A stretch of DNA of 38,811 bases from Flavobacteriaceae bacterium. GTDB taxonomy: Bacteria > Bacteroidota > Bacteroidia > Flavobacteriales > Flavobacteriaceae. Both the position numbers and the translations under genes were made by a program. Within the stretch, counting starts at the first letter, position 1; each line of letters opens with the position of its first letter. The DNA is taken from contig JANTFW010000011.1 of the NCBI GenBank assembly GCA_024763245.1, positions 1 to 38,811 on the forward strand, in the 5' to 3' direction. This document shows, piece after piece, positions 25,062-36,032 of the stretch. The notes below the pieces were generated by a model, which saw only the letters and a program-made list of their open reading frames with translations, searched no databases and was not told the DNA's origin.

Positions 25062-26416
25062 AAGTCGTCTTTTTTTAATTCTAATTGAATATCAACAACC
25101 ATCTCACCAATATCACCAGCTCCCATCATTACAACAACTCGCTTATCACTATGTCGTATTTGAGTCAAAAGTTCATCTGGTTTTACTAAGGATACTCTTG
25201 GGTTAATCTTTGCTATTTTAGCCACTAAATTTTCTGAAGTAACCCCCTGTATCGGCTGTTCTCTTGCCGGATAAATAGGGAGAACTAACACTTGATTAAA
25301 TTGAGCTAAACTTGTAGCAAAATCCCTTTCAAAATCACGGGTTCTACTAAATAAATGGGGCTGAAAAACGGCTAAAACATCCTTGGTGTCATACAATTCT
25401 GAGACGGTATCGTAAACTGCATTAATCTCTGTAGGATGATGTGCATAATCGTCTATCAACACCCAATCATTAGTACGTAATCTATAGCTAAATCTTCGAT
25501 GAACCCCTCGATAAGAAAGTAAAGCTTTGGCAATGTCTTGAAGTGAAACTCCAATACTGTTTGCCATTGCCAAAGCTGCCATTGTATTCAGCACATTATG
25601 TTTTCCTGCTACGGGCAGTTTTATGTTTGAGTATTTTTCAGTCGGAGTTTTAACATCAAATACATAGGCGGCCTCTTCAATACGAATATTCTGTGCATCA
25701 TAATCGGCACCTTCATTAATTCCGTACGTAGTTGCCGCTATAGGAATCCCTTTTTTTACTATGAGCTTGTCCGTTGCTAAAATGGCAAATTGTCTAAAGG
25801 TTGAAACTAAATCTTGGGGTGAATTATAGATATCTAAATGATCGGCATCCACAGAAGTTATACAAGCAATGTTAGGTTGCAATTGTAAAAAAGAGCGATC
25901 AAATTCATCTGCTTCTACTACAGAATAATCTGTGCCTCCCAAAATAAGATTCGAACCGTAATTTTCAGCAATACCTCCTAAAAAACTGGTTGCACTTACC
26001 CCGGATTGTTTCAGTATATGACCTAAAATACTACTTGTCGTTGTTTTTCCATGCGTACCAGCAACGGCCATACACTGTGTGTTATTTGTTATGACTCCTA
26101 GTAATTCAGCTCTTTTAAGAACTAAATAATCATTTGACAAGAAATAATCTAAAAGTAAATTCTCATCTCTTTTAACTGCTGGAGTATATACAATTAAAAC
26201 TTTGTCTTTAGAAGCTAAATCATTTGAGACAACACCTATTGTATCTTCAAAAGATATGCGAATACCTTCCCTGATCAAACTATCGGTAATAGGTGATTGT
26301 ACACGATCATAACCAGATACTTCTTTTTTTAGATAGTGCATATAACGTGCTAAGGCACTCATCCCGATACCGCCAATTCCAATAAAAAAAACTTTATGTA
26401 TACTATCTAAATTCAT
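25058..26416 (-). CDS. murC: UDP-N-acetylmuramate--L-alanine ligase
   Basis: The first Mur ligase: it adds L-Ala to UDP-MurNAc using ATP. The 452 residues have the N-terminal nucleotide fold KVFFIGIGGIGMSALARY (about 8-25), the ATP loop AGTHGKTTTSS (about 117-127), the EADEFDRSF segment, the HHPTEI motif and a C-terminal GAGDIG segment. murG lies upstream (4-base gap) and ftsQ downstream. A ddl gene, often near here in other phyla, is absent. Confidence 0.97.
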   Translation of the reverse strand: MNLDSIHKVFFIGIGGIGMSALARYMHYLKKEVSGYDRVQSPITDSLIREGIRISFEDTIGVVSNDLASKDKVLIVYTPAVKRDENLLLDYFLSNDYLVLKRAELLGVITNNTQCMAVAGTHGKTTTSSILGHILKQSGVSATSFLGGIAENYGSNLILGGTDYSVVEADEFDRSFLQLQPNIACITSVDADHLDIYNSPQDLVSTFRQFAILATDKLIVKKGIPIAATTYGINEGADYDAQNIRIEEAAYVFDVKTPTEKYSNIKLPVAGKHNVLNTMAALAMANSIGVSLQDIAKALLSYRGVHRRFSYRLRTNDWVLIDDYAHHPTEINAVYDTVSELYDTKDVLAVFQPHLFSRTRDFERDFATSLAQFNQVLVLPIYPAREQPIQGVTSENLVAKIAKINPRVSLVKPDELLTQIRHSDKRVVVMMGAGDIGEMVVDIQLELKKDDL

Positions 26417-26420
26417 GTAA

Positions 26421-27509
26421 TTACAATAGTGTTTTTACTACTTCCACAATATCCTTAGTGGCTTGCGGGAGTGCTAATTTTTTAATGTTTTCGGCTAATT
26501 CTAATGCTTTGTCTTCATCATCTATTAACAGATTAAATATTTTTGGAAAATCATTTAATTGCGATTCTTTAAGCATCAATGCGGCACCATTATTAACAAC
26601 TGACTCGGCATTCTTAGTTTGATGATCTTCTGTAACATTAGGTGACGGGATAAAAATAACCGGCTTCCCAACAATACACAATTCAGAAATGGATCCAGCA
26701 CCGGCCCTACTTATAATAATATCTGCAGCGGCATAAGCTAAGTCCATTTTATATATAAAGGCATGGGTTTGAACATTTTCTACCGCATTGTATTTTTGAT
26801 ACGTATCAATATATAATTTTCCGGTTTGCCAAATAATCTGAATATTCTTTTGCAATAAAGAATCCAGGTTAGCCGCTATTAATTTATTAATAGATCTAGC
26901 CCCCAAACTACCCCCCATTACAAACAGTGTCTTTTTGTTTTTATCTAACCCAAAAGAATCATAGGCTTCTTCTCTTTTTTGATTACTATCCAATAAATCT
27001 TGACGTACAGGATTTCCTGTTTTGATAATTTTCTCTTTTGGAAAAAATCGCTCTAATCCATCATAAGCAACACAAATTTTATTTACCTTTTTACTGAGTA
27101 ATTTATTGGTAATACCGGGATATGAGTTTTGCTCTTGTATTAAAGTAGGAATCTTTTTTAATGCGGCAACATACAGCGTAGGTCCACTGGCAAAACCACC
27201 GGTGCCAATGGCAATATCGGGTTTAAATGTAGTAACGATACGATAGGCTTTCCACAAACTACTGAGAAGTTTGAAAGTAAACAGAAGGTTTTTTAAGGTA
27301 AGTTTTCGTTGCAATCCACTAATCCACAAACCTTTAATGGCATAACCTGAAGCCGGTACTTTTTCCATCTCCATTCTATCTTTAGCGCCTACAAATAGAA
27401 ATTCTGTTTGAGGAAATTGTAGCTTCAATTCATTAGCGATAGCCACTGCAGGATAAATATGTCCACCGGTACCGCCACCACTTACTATTACTTTAATCGA
27501 CTGCTTCAT
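26421..27509 (-). CDS. murG: Lipid I N-acetylglucosaminyltransferase MurG
   Basis: Transfers GlcNAc from UDP-GlcNAc to lipid I to make lipid II on the inner membrane face. The GT-B fold is seen with the loop [17 protein letters not shown] near the N terminus, [14 protein letters not shown], and the C-terminal [23 protein letters not shown]. From the ATG at 27509 it has 362 residues; an ATG three codons upstream (27518) is possible. Either start lies inside the end of ftsW, which suggests coupling. Confidence 0.96.
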   Translation of the reverse strand: MKQSIKVIVSGGGTGGHIYPAVAIANELKLQFPQTEFLFVGAKDRMEMEKVPASGYAIKGLWISGLQRKLTLKNLLFTFKLLSSLWKAYRIVTTFKPDIAIGTGGFASGPTLYVAALKKIPTLIQEQNSYPGITNKLLSKKVNKICVAYDGLERFFPKEKIIKTGNPVRQDLLDSNQKREEAYDSFGLDKNKKTLFVMGGSLGARSINKLIAANLDSLLQKNIQIIWQTGKLYIDTYQKYNAVENVQTHAFIYKMDLAYAAADIIISRAGAGSISELCIVGKPVIFIPSPNVTEDHQTKNAESVVNNGAALMLKESQLNDFPKIFNLLIDDEDKALELAENIKKLALPQATKDIVEVVKTLL

Positions 27510-28686
27510 ATAACACATCTAGAGGACTATCATCCTCAAATTTTTTATTAATATCTTCTTCTGCACTGGTTGCACTAACACTTAACACAACGCCAATAGC
27601 AATACAGGTCATCCAAATAGAGGTTCCTCCGCTACTTAATAGTGGTAGCGTCTGTCCGGTTACAGGCAATAAATTACTAGCGACGGACATATTAATGATA
27701 GCTTGAAAAATGATTGGAAAACCAACTCCTAAAACCAGGAGTGTCGCAAAAACCGTTTGTGCTTTTTTGGCGACTACATAAAACCGGAATAAGAGCCACA
27801 TATATAAAAATATAATACTTATACCCCCTAATAATCCATATTCTTCAACAATAATGGCAAAAATAAAATCGGATGAAGATTGAGGTAAAAAGTTTTTTTG
27901 AACACTTTTTCCAGCACCACGACCAAACATTCCGCCGGTAGCAATAGCTATTTTTGCTTTATCTACTTGATACGTATCTCTTGGGTTTTTATCCTTAAAA
28001 TTAATTATTCTGTTTTTCCAAGTATCTGTTTTAGAACGCAATCCACTTGAAAAACTTCGTCCAACAAAAATAAACAAGACCAATAAGACGAGCCCCATAC
28101 CCAAAATATTAGCCATATATTTTAAGGGATAACCTCCAAAAATACTCAAAATAGTTACGGATAAAAACAGCAAGGCAGCCGTTGATAAATTAGCAGGTAA
28201 AATTGTCATGATGATAGCTGCAACCGGAAGCCAAAGTCTCCACACACTTTCTTTAAAATCTATAACCTTTTCTTTTCTTTTAGAAAAATATCGAGCTACA
28301 TACATCATCAATATAACACCGGCTAAAGTCGATGTTTGAAAACTTACACCCACAATAGGAATACGAATCCAACGGCTTGCTGTAGCACCTCCAATGGTGG
28401 TTCCTTTAGATAAGGTATACAGCAAAAGCATAAACACAAAAGGCAATAAAAGTGTAGCACTACCACTAAAATATCGATAGGGTATTTTATGTATTACATA
28501 CAACAACACAAAACCTAACAGCAAGATCAGGGTATGTTTAAGAAGGTAACCTGATGTAGAGCCCACTCCAATTACATTAGCCAAATTGGAACTGGCACTA
28601 TACATCGGTAAAAAAGAAATAAGAGCCAGTATAAAAAATACTGCCCAAATTCCACGATCTCCTTTTATGTTTTGTATAAATGACAT
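27493..28686 (-). CDS. ftsW: Septal peptidoglycan polymerase FtsW
   Basis: A SEDS-family glycosyltransferase that polymerises lipid II at the septum with its partner FtsI. The 397 residues are polytopic, with about ten membrane helices. Typical SEDS signatures are [38 protein letters not shown] and the later [22 protein letters not shown] plus [18 protein letters not shown] charged tail ([15 protein letters not shown]) ends the protein. It lies 2 bases after murD. Confidence 0.96.
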   Translation of the reverse strand: MSFIQNIKGDRGIWAVFFILALISFLPMYSASSNLANVIGVGSTSGYLLKHTLILLLGFVLLYVIHKIPYRYFSGSATLLLPFVFMLLLYTLSKGTTIGGATASRWIRIPIVGVSFQTSTLAGVILMMYVARYFSKRKEKVIDFKESVWRLWLPVAAIIMTILPANLSTAALLFLSVTILSIFGGYPLKYMANILGMGLVLLVLFIFVGRSFSSGLRSKTDTWKNRIINFKDKNPRDTYQVDKAKIAIATGGMFGRGAGKSVQKNFLPQSSSDFIFAIIVEEYGLLGGISIIFLYMWLLFRFYVVAKKAQTVFATLLVLGVGFPIIFQAIINMSVASNLLPVTGQTLPLLSSGGTSIWMTCIAIGVVLSVSATSAEEDINKKFEDDSPLDVLYEAVD

Positions 28687-28688
28687 AT

Positions 28689-30029
28689 TTATAACTTTAA
28701 TATAGCTTCTTTAAATTGGTTACCTCTATCCTCATAATTTTTAAACAAATCAAAACTGGCACAGGCAGGAGACAACAATACATTATCCCCTTTTTCGGAT
28801 AATTTATAAGCTACTTTTACGGCTTCTTCAGCCCCTCTTGTTTCTACAATAATGGGCATTACATTTTTAAAAGTGTTTATGATTTTGGAATTATCTACTC
28901 CCAAGCAAACAATAGCCTTTACATTCTCGCGTACTAGAGGCATAAGTTCCATATAATCATTGCCTTTATCCTCTCCACCGACAATCCAAATAGTAGGTTT
29001 TCGCATACTTTCTAAAGCATAATAAGTAGCGTTAATATTGGTTGCTTTAGAATCATTAATAAACTGAACTCCCCCAATTTTAAGTACGTTTTCAAGACGG
29101 TGGGGTGCCCCTTCAAAATCTTCCATACTTTCTCGTATGGTCTCTTTTCTTACTTTTAATAAGGTTGCTGCTAAAGAGGCAGCCATTGAATTTTTTATGT
29201 TGTGATTCCCTTGTAGTGCTAATGTATTTAAACTCATAGTAAATCGTTTATTTATAATAATATGTATCTTGTTATCTTGTAAATAAGCCCCTTCCTGTAA
29301 CTGTTTTTTTAATGAAAAAGGCACTAGTTTTGCTTTAATTGGATGAGAACTAATCCAATTTGTAATTACAGCATCATCGGCATCGTAAATGAGAAAATCC
29401 TCAGGTGTTTGATTTTTGGTAATTCTAAATTTTGAGGCAATATAATTATCGAATTTATGATCATAACGATCCAGATGATCGGGTGTAATATTGGTGAGTA
29501 TTGCTATATGCGGTCTAAAATCGACAATACCATCTAACTGAAAACTACTTAACTCTAACACCGCATAATCAAAGGATTTCTCGGTGAGTTTACGAGCAAA
29601 ACCAAACCCTATATTCCCCGCTTCTTCCACCTTAAATCCAGCTTTTTTAAGTATGTGGTAAAGCATCATTGTAGTAGTCGTTTTTCCATTTGCACCTGTA
29701 ATACCAAGAAGCATAGCCTTGGTGTATTTTGCTGCAAATTCTATTTCAGAAATAACGGGAATATTGGCTTTAACTAATTGTTGAATCAATGGAACTGTAT
29801 CAGGAATTCCTGGACTTTTCACGACCACATCCGCTTTGAAAATTCTATCTACAGAGTGTTGTTTGGCTTCAAAATCAATACTATTACGTCTTAGTTCTTC
29901 TACAAAATTTTGTTTTATATCACCAATATCAGAAACAAACACATCATATCCCTTTTGCTTTGCCAATAAAGCAGCACCTACCCCACTTTCTCCGGCACCT
30001 AAAACTACTATGTACTTGTTATCGTTCAT
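28689..30029 (-). CDS. murD: UDP-N-acetylmuramoylalanine--D-glutamate ligase
   Basis: Adds D-Glu to UDP-MurNAc-L-Ala. The 446 residues start with the dinucleotide-like YIVVLGAGESGVGAA. The ATP loop GITGANGKTTTTM lies near residue 110-122, followed by LELSSFQLDG, ILTNITPDHLDRYD, the HRLE motif with NDSKATN, and a C-terminal LLSPACASFDLFKNYEDRGNQF segment diagnostic of MurD. It sits 3 bases after mraY. Confidence 0.97.
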   Translation of the reverse strand: MNDNKYIVVLGAGESGVGAALLAKQKGYDVFVSDIGDIKQNFVEELRRNSIDFEAKQHSVDRIFKADVVVKSPGIPDTVPLIQQLVKANIPVISEIEFAAKYTKAMLLGITGANGKTTTTMMLYHILKKAGFKVEEAGNIGFGFARKLTEKSFDYAVLELSSFQLDGIVDFRPHIAILTNITPDHLDRYDHKFDNYIASKFRITKNQTPEDFLIYDADDAVITNWISSHPIKAKLVPFSLKKQLQEGAYLQDNKIHIIINKRFTMSLNTLALQGNHNIKNSMAASLAATLLKVRKETIRESMEDFEGAPHRLENVLKIGGVQFINDSKATNINATYYALESMRKPTIWIVGGEDKGNDYMELMPLVRENVKAIVCLGVDNSKIINTFKNVMPIIVETRGAEEAVKVAYKLSEKGDNVLLSPACASFDLFKNYEDRGNQFKEAILKL

Positions 30030-30032
30030 CTG

Positions 30033-31250
30033 CTATCTCACTTTTAAAGTTATAATGCTTACTACGGCCAGCATAATTCCAATAATCCAAAAACGAACTA
30101 CTATTTTACTTTCGTGATAGCCTTTCTTTTGGTAATGATGATGTAAAGGTGACATCAAAAAAATTCGTTTGCCCACTCCATATCTTTTACGTGTGTATTT
30201 AAAATAGGCTACCTGTACTAATACGGATAGGTTTTCTGCCAAGAAAATTCCTGCCAAAATAGGTATTAACAATTCTTTGCGCACCGCTATGGCAAGTACA
30301 GCAATAATTCCACCAATAGTAAGGCTTCCCGTATCTCCCATAAAAATTTGAGCCGGATACGTATTAAACCATAAAAAACCCACAAGCGCGCCGGCAAAAG
30401 CACTTACAAATACGGTCATCTCACCAGAATTGGGGATATACATTACATTGAGATAGTCGGCTACAATGATATTACCAGAAACCCAAGTGAATATACCCAA
30501 GGCTCCTACAATAATCGCCGAGGATCCCGCTGCCAAACCATCAATTCCGTCGGTTAAATTAGCACCATTTGATACCGCAGTGATAATAAATATTACTAAA
30601 GGGATAAAAACTAACCAAGCATATTTTTGGTAATCATCACCTATAAAACTAATAAAATAAGCATAATCCAATTGATTCCCCTTCAAAAAAGGAACCGTAG
30701 TCTTAACCGATTTTTCCGCTTTACCAAAAGCCTCGGTAATTGCTGTTGGATGCTGTGTGAGCTGAAGTTCTTCTTTCATCTGCACTTTTGGATGGAAATA
30801 TAGCATGGATCCTACAATAATTCCAAGTCCTACCTGACCCAATATCTTAAAACGGCCTTTTAATCCATCTTTATTCTTTTTATAGATTTTAAGATAATCA
30901 TCCATAAAGCCTATAGCCCCCATCCAAAGTGTTGAAATCAACAAAATAATGATATATATATTGGCTAACTTCGCCAAAAACAGAACGGGCAGGATAGTTG
31001 CTAAGATGATAATAATACCTCCCATAGTGGGTGTTCCCTCCTTCTCTATTTGTCCTTGTAGACCGAGATCTCTAACCGATTCTCCAATTTGTTTTTTTCG
31101 TAAAAAATTAATAATTCTTTTTCCAAAAAGCATAGATATTAAAAGCGAAAAGACAAATGCTAAGGCAGATCGGAACGTGATAAACTGAAATAGTCCTGCC
31201 CCTGACAAATGATAGTGCTGTTCTAAATATTCGAATAAATAATATAACAT
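30033..31250 (-). CDS. mraY: Phospho-MurNAc-pentapeptide transferase MraY
   Basis: Makes lipid I from UDP-MurNAc-pentapeptide and undecaprenyl phosphate. The 405-residue polytopic membrane protein has TPTMGGIII, the Mg-binding [17 protein letters not shown] (Asp-Asp near 115), [18 protein letters not shown] and the HHHYQKKG loop. A cytoplasmic or loop region (about 155-205, with [15 protein letters not shown]) is longer than in Escherichia coli MraY (360 residues), which explains the length. It follows murE directly, because murF is not here. Confidence 0.97.
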   Translation of the reverse strand: MLYYLFEYLEQHYHLSGAGLFQFITFRSALAFVFSLLISMLFGKRIINFLRKKQIGESVRDLGLQGQIEKEGTPTMGGIIIILATILPVLFLAKLANIYIIILLISTLWMGAIGFMDDYLKIYKKNKDGLKGRFKILGQVGLGIIVGSMLYFHPKVQMKEELQLTQHPTAITEAFGKAEKSVKTTVPFLKGNQLDYAYFISFIGDDYQKYAWLVFIPLVIFIITAVSNGANLTDGIDGLAAGSSAIIVGALGIFTWVSGNIIVADYLNVMYIPNSGEMTVFVSAFAGALVGFLWFNTYPAQIFMGDTGSLTIGGIIAVLAIAVRKELLIPILAGIFLAENLSVLVQVAYFKYTRKRYGVGKRIFLMSPLHHHYQKKGYHESKIVVRFWIIGIMLAVVSIITLKVR

Positions 31251-31262
31251 TGTCTCTTGCTT

Positions 31263-32729
31263 TTAATTGGTTTTCCTTTGGTTAAATAGTTCTTTTGCAA
31301 TTATTAGATCATCGAAATCATATCGTACCCCGTTTATTTCTTGATAGGTTTCATGTCCTTTACCTGCTATTAAAACAATATCCCCTTTATGTGTTAATTG
31401 TACCGAAGTTTTGATGGCTTGTTTTCTATCTATAATAGAAAGTGTTTTCTTGTAGTTTTCGGGAGCTACACCTTCTTCCATCTGCTCAATAATAGCCTGT
31501 GGATCTTCGGTTCTGGGATTATCTGAAGTAAAAATGGCTTGATCACTAAGTTGAGAGGCAATATGTGCCATTTTTGGACGTTTGGTCTGATCTCTATCTC
31601 CGCCACAGCCTACAACTGTTAGCAAAGTTTCATTTTTTGTTCGAATTGTATTGAGGGTGTCAATAACATTTTTTAGCGCATCAGGAGTGTGTGCATAATC
31701 TATTACGACGGTTACACCAGTATTCGAAATAAAGTATTGAAAACGACCCGCAACACTTTCTAATTGGCTCATCAAGCGTAAACTTTCTATTTTTTCTAAT
31801 CCCAAAATAGATGCAATTCCATAAATAGCTAACAGATTATAGGCATTAAATGCACCAATCAATTTACTCCAAAACTCCTGTCCGTTGATTTGAAGCAATA
31901 AACCGTCAATACTATTTTCGATAATTCTAGCTTTATAATCTGCAAGTGTTTTTAACGCATAGGTATATTTTTTTGCCTTAGTATTTTGGAGCATGACCGC
32001 TCCATTTTTATCATCTATATTTACCAAAGCAAAGGCTTCACTAGGTAAATTATCAAAAAAGGATTTTTTAACATCTCTATATTCTGCAAAGGTCTTGTGA
32101 TAATCTAAATGATCGTGGGTAAGATTGGTAAAAACACCGCCTGAAAAACATAAGGATGCTGTTCGTTTTTGATGAATCCCATGGGAACTGACTTCCATAA
32201 AGCAATAACCAATGCCTTTAGAAACCATCTCGGCCAAATACTTATTAATACTTAAAGCATCAGGTGTCGTATGTGTAGTAACATAGCTTTTATCGCCTAC
32301 TTTTATTTGTACCGTTGAAATCAATCCTGAAGGACGTCCTGCTTTCTGAAAAAGGGCATACGACAAACTGGCTAGGGTTGTTTTACCATTTGTTCCTGTT
32401 ATCCCAATTAATTGTATTTTTTTTGAAGGATGCTCATAAAAATTAGCTGCCATATAAGATAAGGCGAGGTTACTATCTGCTACTAGGACATAAGTAATAT
32501 TCTTGACACAATTTTTAGGTAATTCTTGACATACCACTGCGGTAACCCCTAGCTTAATAGCTTTATCAATATACAAGTGACCATCTGTTACAACCCCTTT
32601 TAAGGCGACAAAAACAGCATTTTCAACCACTTTTCTAGAATCAAACACTATTGTTGAGACAGGGATATCAAGAGTGCCCAACACTTTGATAACCCTAACT
32701 TTATCGATTATGTTCATGAGTTCTTTCAT
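31263..32729 (-). CDS. murE: UDP-MurNAc-L-Ala-D-Glu--meso-diaminopimelate ligase
   Basis: Adds the third amino acid of the stem peptide. The 488 residues have the ATP loop GITGTNGKTTLAS (about 107-119), TTHTTPDAL, FTNLTHDHLDYH and the C-terminal IAGKGHETYQEI. The specificity motif near residue 400 reads DNPR, which in this family selects meso-diaminopimelate rather than lysine. The 88-base gap after ftsI has no promoter match, so it probably belongs to the same transcript. Confidence 0.97.
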   Translation of the reverse strand: MKELMNIIDKVRVIKVLGTLDIPVSTIVFDSRKVVENAVFVALKGVVTDGHLYIDKAIKLGVTAVVCQELPKNCVKNITYVLVADSNLALSYMAANFYEHPSKKIQLIGITGTNGKTTLASLSYALFQKAGRPSGLISTVQIKVGDKSYVTTHTTPDALSINKYLAEMVSKGIGYCFMEVSSHGIHQKRTASLCFSGGVFTNLTHDHLDYHKTFAEYRDVKKSFFDNLPSEAFALVNIDDKNGAVMLQNTKAKKYTYALKTLADYKARIIENSIDGLLLQINGQEFWSKLIGAFNAYNLLAIYGIASILGLEKIESLRLMSQLESVAGRFQYFISNTGVTVVIDYAHTPDALKNVIDTLNTIRTKNETLLTVVGCGGDRDQTKRPKMAHIASQLSDQAIFTSDNPRTEDPQAIIEQMEEGVAPENYKKTLSIIDRKQAIKTSVQLTHKGDIVLIAGKGHETYQEINGVRYDFDDLIIAKELFNQRKTN

Positions 32730-32817
32730 CTGTCTAAATTTTGGTTTTTAGCATGTGATAGACAGAACCTTCGATTCCTTGCGCCTTTATTTATTATATT
32801 GTGTTGTGGTCGATTCA

Positions 32818-34797
32818 TCAGCTTAATTTGAGAAAAATGGTTTTACCTTTTTGTATTCTTTCTCCAGGCTGTACAGACTGAGACTTTACAGCACCCGTTC
32901 CTGAAAATTGCACCCACAGTCCTAGATTTTCTAGAATACTTGTAGCATCCATACCAGACATTCCTTTCACATTGGGCATTGTCTGATAGCTCTTTTGTGC
33001 TTTTTTATCATAGTTAGCATATTCTTCTTCTAATTTTGAGAAAGCAATATCGCGTTTGCTAACCGTTTCAATAATAGGTGTTGCTGTAAATACCTTTTCG
33101 GCAATTTTTTTAAAAACCGGTGCCGCTACTATATTACCATAATAGCCATGTTTTGTTGGCTTGTGTATTACAACAATACAGGAGTATTTTGGTTTTTCAA
33201 CCGGGAAAAACCCGGCAAATGAGGCTATATAATATAGACTATCTGTCCAATACTTGGCCTGACAAGTACCTGTTTTTCCCGCCAAAGAGTAGTCTTTTGA
33301 ATAAATATTTGTGGCTGTACCTCGTTTTACGACATTGCGTAACATTTCTTTTGCCTTGTCCACTGTCTTTTGTGAACAAATCCTATTTTTTATGACTTCC
33401 GTTTCAAAATATTGGTTTTCATTTCTATTGTTTGGGTATCGAATTTCTTTGACAAATTTTGGTTTAACCATTTTGCCATTGTTTGCGATGGCATTGTAAA
33501 ACGTCAGGGTTTGCAAAGGTGTTAATTGCACTCCATAGCCATAAGACATCCAAGCCAAAGAAATCCCATTCCAAGATTTCTGACCGGGTTCCGGGATAAT
33601 TGGTTTTCCCTCTCCCTTAATGGGTAAGCCTAAGGACTTATCCAAATCCATTTTTTTTAAACGATTAATAAACTTTATGGGTTTGTCTTTATAGGCATCA
33701 TATATAAGTTTTGACACACCGACATTGGATGATACTTCTAGGGCTCTAGCAGCCGAAATTTTACCATAGCCTTTATGATTAGAGTCTTTGATAGTATGAT
33801 CGTACAGCTTCCAGCTTCCTTTTTCTGTATTCACAACAGTACTGGTATCAATCACTTTATCTTCCAGAGCTGCCACCAAACTTATCAATTTAAATGTAGA
33901 TCCGGGTTCGTGAGATTCGTAGACCGCATAATTTCTATCTTCATAAAAGGTTCCTTTAGAAGTACGACCTAAATTTGCAATGGCTTTTATTTCACCTGTT
34001 TGAACCTCCATCAATACAACAGAACCGTGATCTGCCTCAAACTTTTCCAATTGCTCTAAAAGCGCTTGATGGGCAATATCCTGCATATTGATATCAATGG
34101 TGGTAATTACATCTTTTCCATCTTCAGGCTCTACCTCATTATCATCATTGATAGGTTTCCACTGTCCTTTTGCTATTTTTTGTTTGAGGCGTTGCCCATT
34201 TCTACCTTTAAGGTCTTTTGCAAAAGCCCCTTCAATGCCGGGACGCCCTCTATAATCGGCATAACCTATTGTCCTTGCCGCTACTTTACCTAAAGGATGC
34301 TCCCTTACGGTCTTTTGAATGGTAATAAATCCACCTCTATTGGCACCTAATCTAAAAATCGGCAATTTCTTGATGTTTTGATATTCCGGAAAACTCAAAT
34401 TTCTAGCAATAAATAAATAACGATTGTGATGTCTTTTGGCATCTCTAATTCTTTTCACATAATACGATGGCGTTTCACCCAACAGTTCCGACAAACCTGT
34501 GGCTAATGCCTGTATGTTTTTTTGCAAAACAGCTGACTTTACGGTCATCACATCCATTCTAATCTCATATCGAAACATCGAAGTGGCTAGTAAACTACCA
34601 TCTGCTGCATACACGTTTCCCTTATTGGCATAAATGGTGTCAATCTTTTCCGTAATCTGTTCTGAAAGATCTTGGTATTTAGCACCATCGACCACCTGTA
34701 AATAGATAATTTTACCAGCAATCCCCAACATAAGAATCAATAGGAATGCAAATAAAAATCCTATTTTATTAATGATATTTTGACGATTAACTGACAC
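32818..34797 (-). CDS. ftsI: Septal transpeptidase FtsI (class B PBP) with one PASTA domain
   Basis: The D,D-transpeptidase that crosslinks septal peptidoglycan with FtsW. The 659 residues start at GTG, 3 bases after the ftsL stop. There is one N-terminal membrane helix (about 12-33), a dimerisation-type domain with RGRPGIEGAF, and the transpeptidase domain with Ser300-TFK303, SSN at 356-358 and KTGT at 508-511. A C-terminal PASTA domain (about 612-659) carries the MPNVKGMSGMDATSILENLG pattern. Escherichia coli FtsI lacks PASTA. Confidence 0.96.
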   Translation of the reverse strand: MSVNRQNIINKIGFLFAFLLILMLGIAGKIIYLQVVDGAKYQDLSEQITEKIDTIYANKGNVYAADGSLLATSMFRYEIRMDVMTVKSAVLQKNIQALATGLSELLGETPSYYVKRIRDAKRHHNRYLFIARNLSFPEYQNIKKLPIFRLGANRGGFITIQKTVREHPLGKVAARTIGYADYRGRPGIEGAFAKDLKGRNGQRLKQKIAKGQWKPINDDNEVEPEDGKDVITTIDINMQDIAHQALLEQLEKFEADHGSVVLMEVQTGEIKAIANLGRTSKGTFYEDRNYAVYESHEPGSTFKLISLVAALEDKVIDTSTVVNTEKGSWKLYDHTIKDSNHKGYGKISAARALEVSSNVGVSKLIYDAYKDKPIKFINRLKKMDLDKSLGLPIKGEGKPIIPEPGQKSWNGISLAWMSYGYGVQLTPLQTLTFYNAIANNGKMVKPKFVKEIRYPNNRNENQYFETEVIKNRICSQKTVDKAKEMLRNVVKRGTATNIYSKDYSLAGKTGTCQAKYWTDSLYYIASFAGFFPVEKPKYSCIVVIHKPTKHGYYGNIVAAPVFKKIAEKVFTATPIIETVSKRDIAFSKLEEEYANYDKKAQKSYQTMPNVKGMSGMDATSILENLGLWVQFSGTGAVKSQSVQPGERIQKGKTIFLKLS

Positions 34798-34800
34798 GAA

Positions 34801-35127
34801 TTACTTTTCTTTTACTTCTTTAATGATATGTACAGGTTCTTTTGAAGGAAACAATCCCAAATCCTTTACTTTATTCTCAACATTTGAGGCCAACTTTAAC
34901 TTCATAGATTGCGACCGTAACGCAATATATTCTGCACGTAATTCTCGTTCCTGCTTACTCAGTTTTGCTATTCTAAGTACTTTTTCATCCGTAATGTGTC
35001 CGCTTCTTACCATTAACATTAACAGCACGATTATAAACAAAAGCATCCTCCAAATTTTTAGTGCTTCATCCTTTACGAGAAATTCTCCCTTTAAAAAGCT
35101 GAATATTTTATTTTTTACTCCACTCAT
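34801..35127 (-). CDS. ftsL: FtsL-like divisome protein
   Basis: 108 residues: a cytoplasmic basic N terminus, one membrane helix (about 28-42, MLLFIIVLLMLMVRS) and a periplasmic heptad-rich helix (LRIAKLSKQERELRAEYIALRSQSMKL). Sequence similarity to other FtsL proteins is low. The architecture, and the position between rsmH and ftsI, identify it. The ATG overlaps the rsmH stop by four bases. Confidence 0.85.
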   Translation of the reverse strand: MSGVKNKIFSFLKGEFLVKDEALKIWRMLLFIIVLLMLMVRSGHITDEKVLRIAKLSKQERELRAEYIALRSQSMKLKLASNVENKVKDLGLFPSKEPVHIIKEVKEK

Positions 35128-36032
35128 ACTTTTTCTGCAATTCGTAATTTGGCACTTCTAGCCCGACTGTTTTCCCGTATTTCTTCTCTAGACGGAACAA
35201 TCAATTTACCCACCTTTCTTAGTGGTGTTTCGTAATTACCATAGATATCTCGCTGCGGCTCTCCCTCGAACAAGCCATTACGGATAAATCGTTTGACCAA
35301 TCTATCTTCTAACGAATGGTAGGCAATCACAGATAAACGTCCTTTTTCTTTCAATAAATCAGGAACTTGTAGCAAAAATTCTTTTAACACCTGCAACTCT
35401 TGATTTACTTCAATTCGAACCGCTTGAAAAACCTGAGCCAAAACTTTGTTTTCTCTTCCTTTCGGCAAAAAATCTTGCAAGGCATTTTTAAGATCAAAGG
35501 TAGTTTCCAAGGGTTTTATTTTTCGTTGCGCCACGATGGAATGAGCCATGGGTTTTGAAGCTCTTAGTTCGCCATACTGAAACAACACTTTGGCCAACGA
35601 AACAGCTTCGTACGTGTTAAGCACTTCATATGCCGATATTGTGTCTTCTTGGTTCATTCTCATATCCAACTTGGCGTCAAATCGAGTAGAAAAACCTCTT
35701 TGCTCACTATCAAATTGATGAGACGAAACGCCTAAATCAGCTAATATTCCATCTACTTTTTTAGCTCCGTAAAAACGTAAAAAACGCTTGATGTATCTAA
35801 AATTTTCGGGAATCAGCACAAATCGTTTATCCTCTAAACGATTAGCTTGTGCATCAGCGTCAGTATCAAAAGCAAACAACTTACCCCTTTTATCGAGGTG
35901 TTTAAGGATTTCTTTTGAATGACCACCGCCCCCAAAAGTTACATCTACATAAACCCCATCCGGCTTAATAGCCAGGCCATTGACACTTTCCCGTAAAAGT
36001 ACCGGACTATGATATTTCATCTGTTGATTCAT
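35124..36032 (-). CDS. rsmH: 16S rRNA (cytosine1402-N4)-methyltransferase RsmH
   Basis: Methylates N4 of C1402 in 16S rRNA near the P site. The 302 residues carry YHSPVLLRESVNGL at the N terminus, the SAM-binding VDVTFGGGGHS (about 29-39), DGILADLGVSSHQFD, RGFSTRFDAKLDMRM and VIAYHSLEDRLVKRF. The start overlaps the end of mraZ by 26 bases; a second Met, at residue 5 (MKYHSPVLL), would shorten the overlap to 14. Confidence 0.96.
   Translation of the reverse strand: MNQQMKYHSPVLLRESVNGLAIKPDGVYVDVTFGGGGHSKEILKHLDKRGKLFAFDTDADAQANRLEDKRFVLIPENFRYIKRFLRFYGAKKVDGILADLGVSSHQFDSEQRGFSTRFDAKLDMRMNQEDTISAYEVLNTYEAVSLAKVLFQYGELRASKPMAHSIVAQRKIKPLETTFDLKNALQDFLPKGRENKVLAQVFQAVRIEVNQELQVLKEFLLQVPDLLKEKGRLSVIAYHSLEDRLVKRFIRNGLFEGEPQRDIYGNYETPLRKVGKLIVPSREEIRENSRARSAKLRIAEKV

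Noticed and set aside
33120-35161. Plus-strand frames opposite ftsI and ftsL
   Set aside because: Antisense to genes with intact catalytic motifs; their apparent hydrophobic stretches mirror the sense codon pattern.
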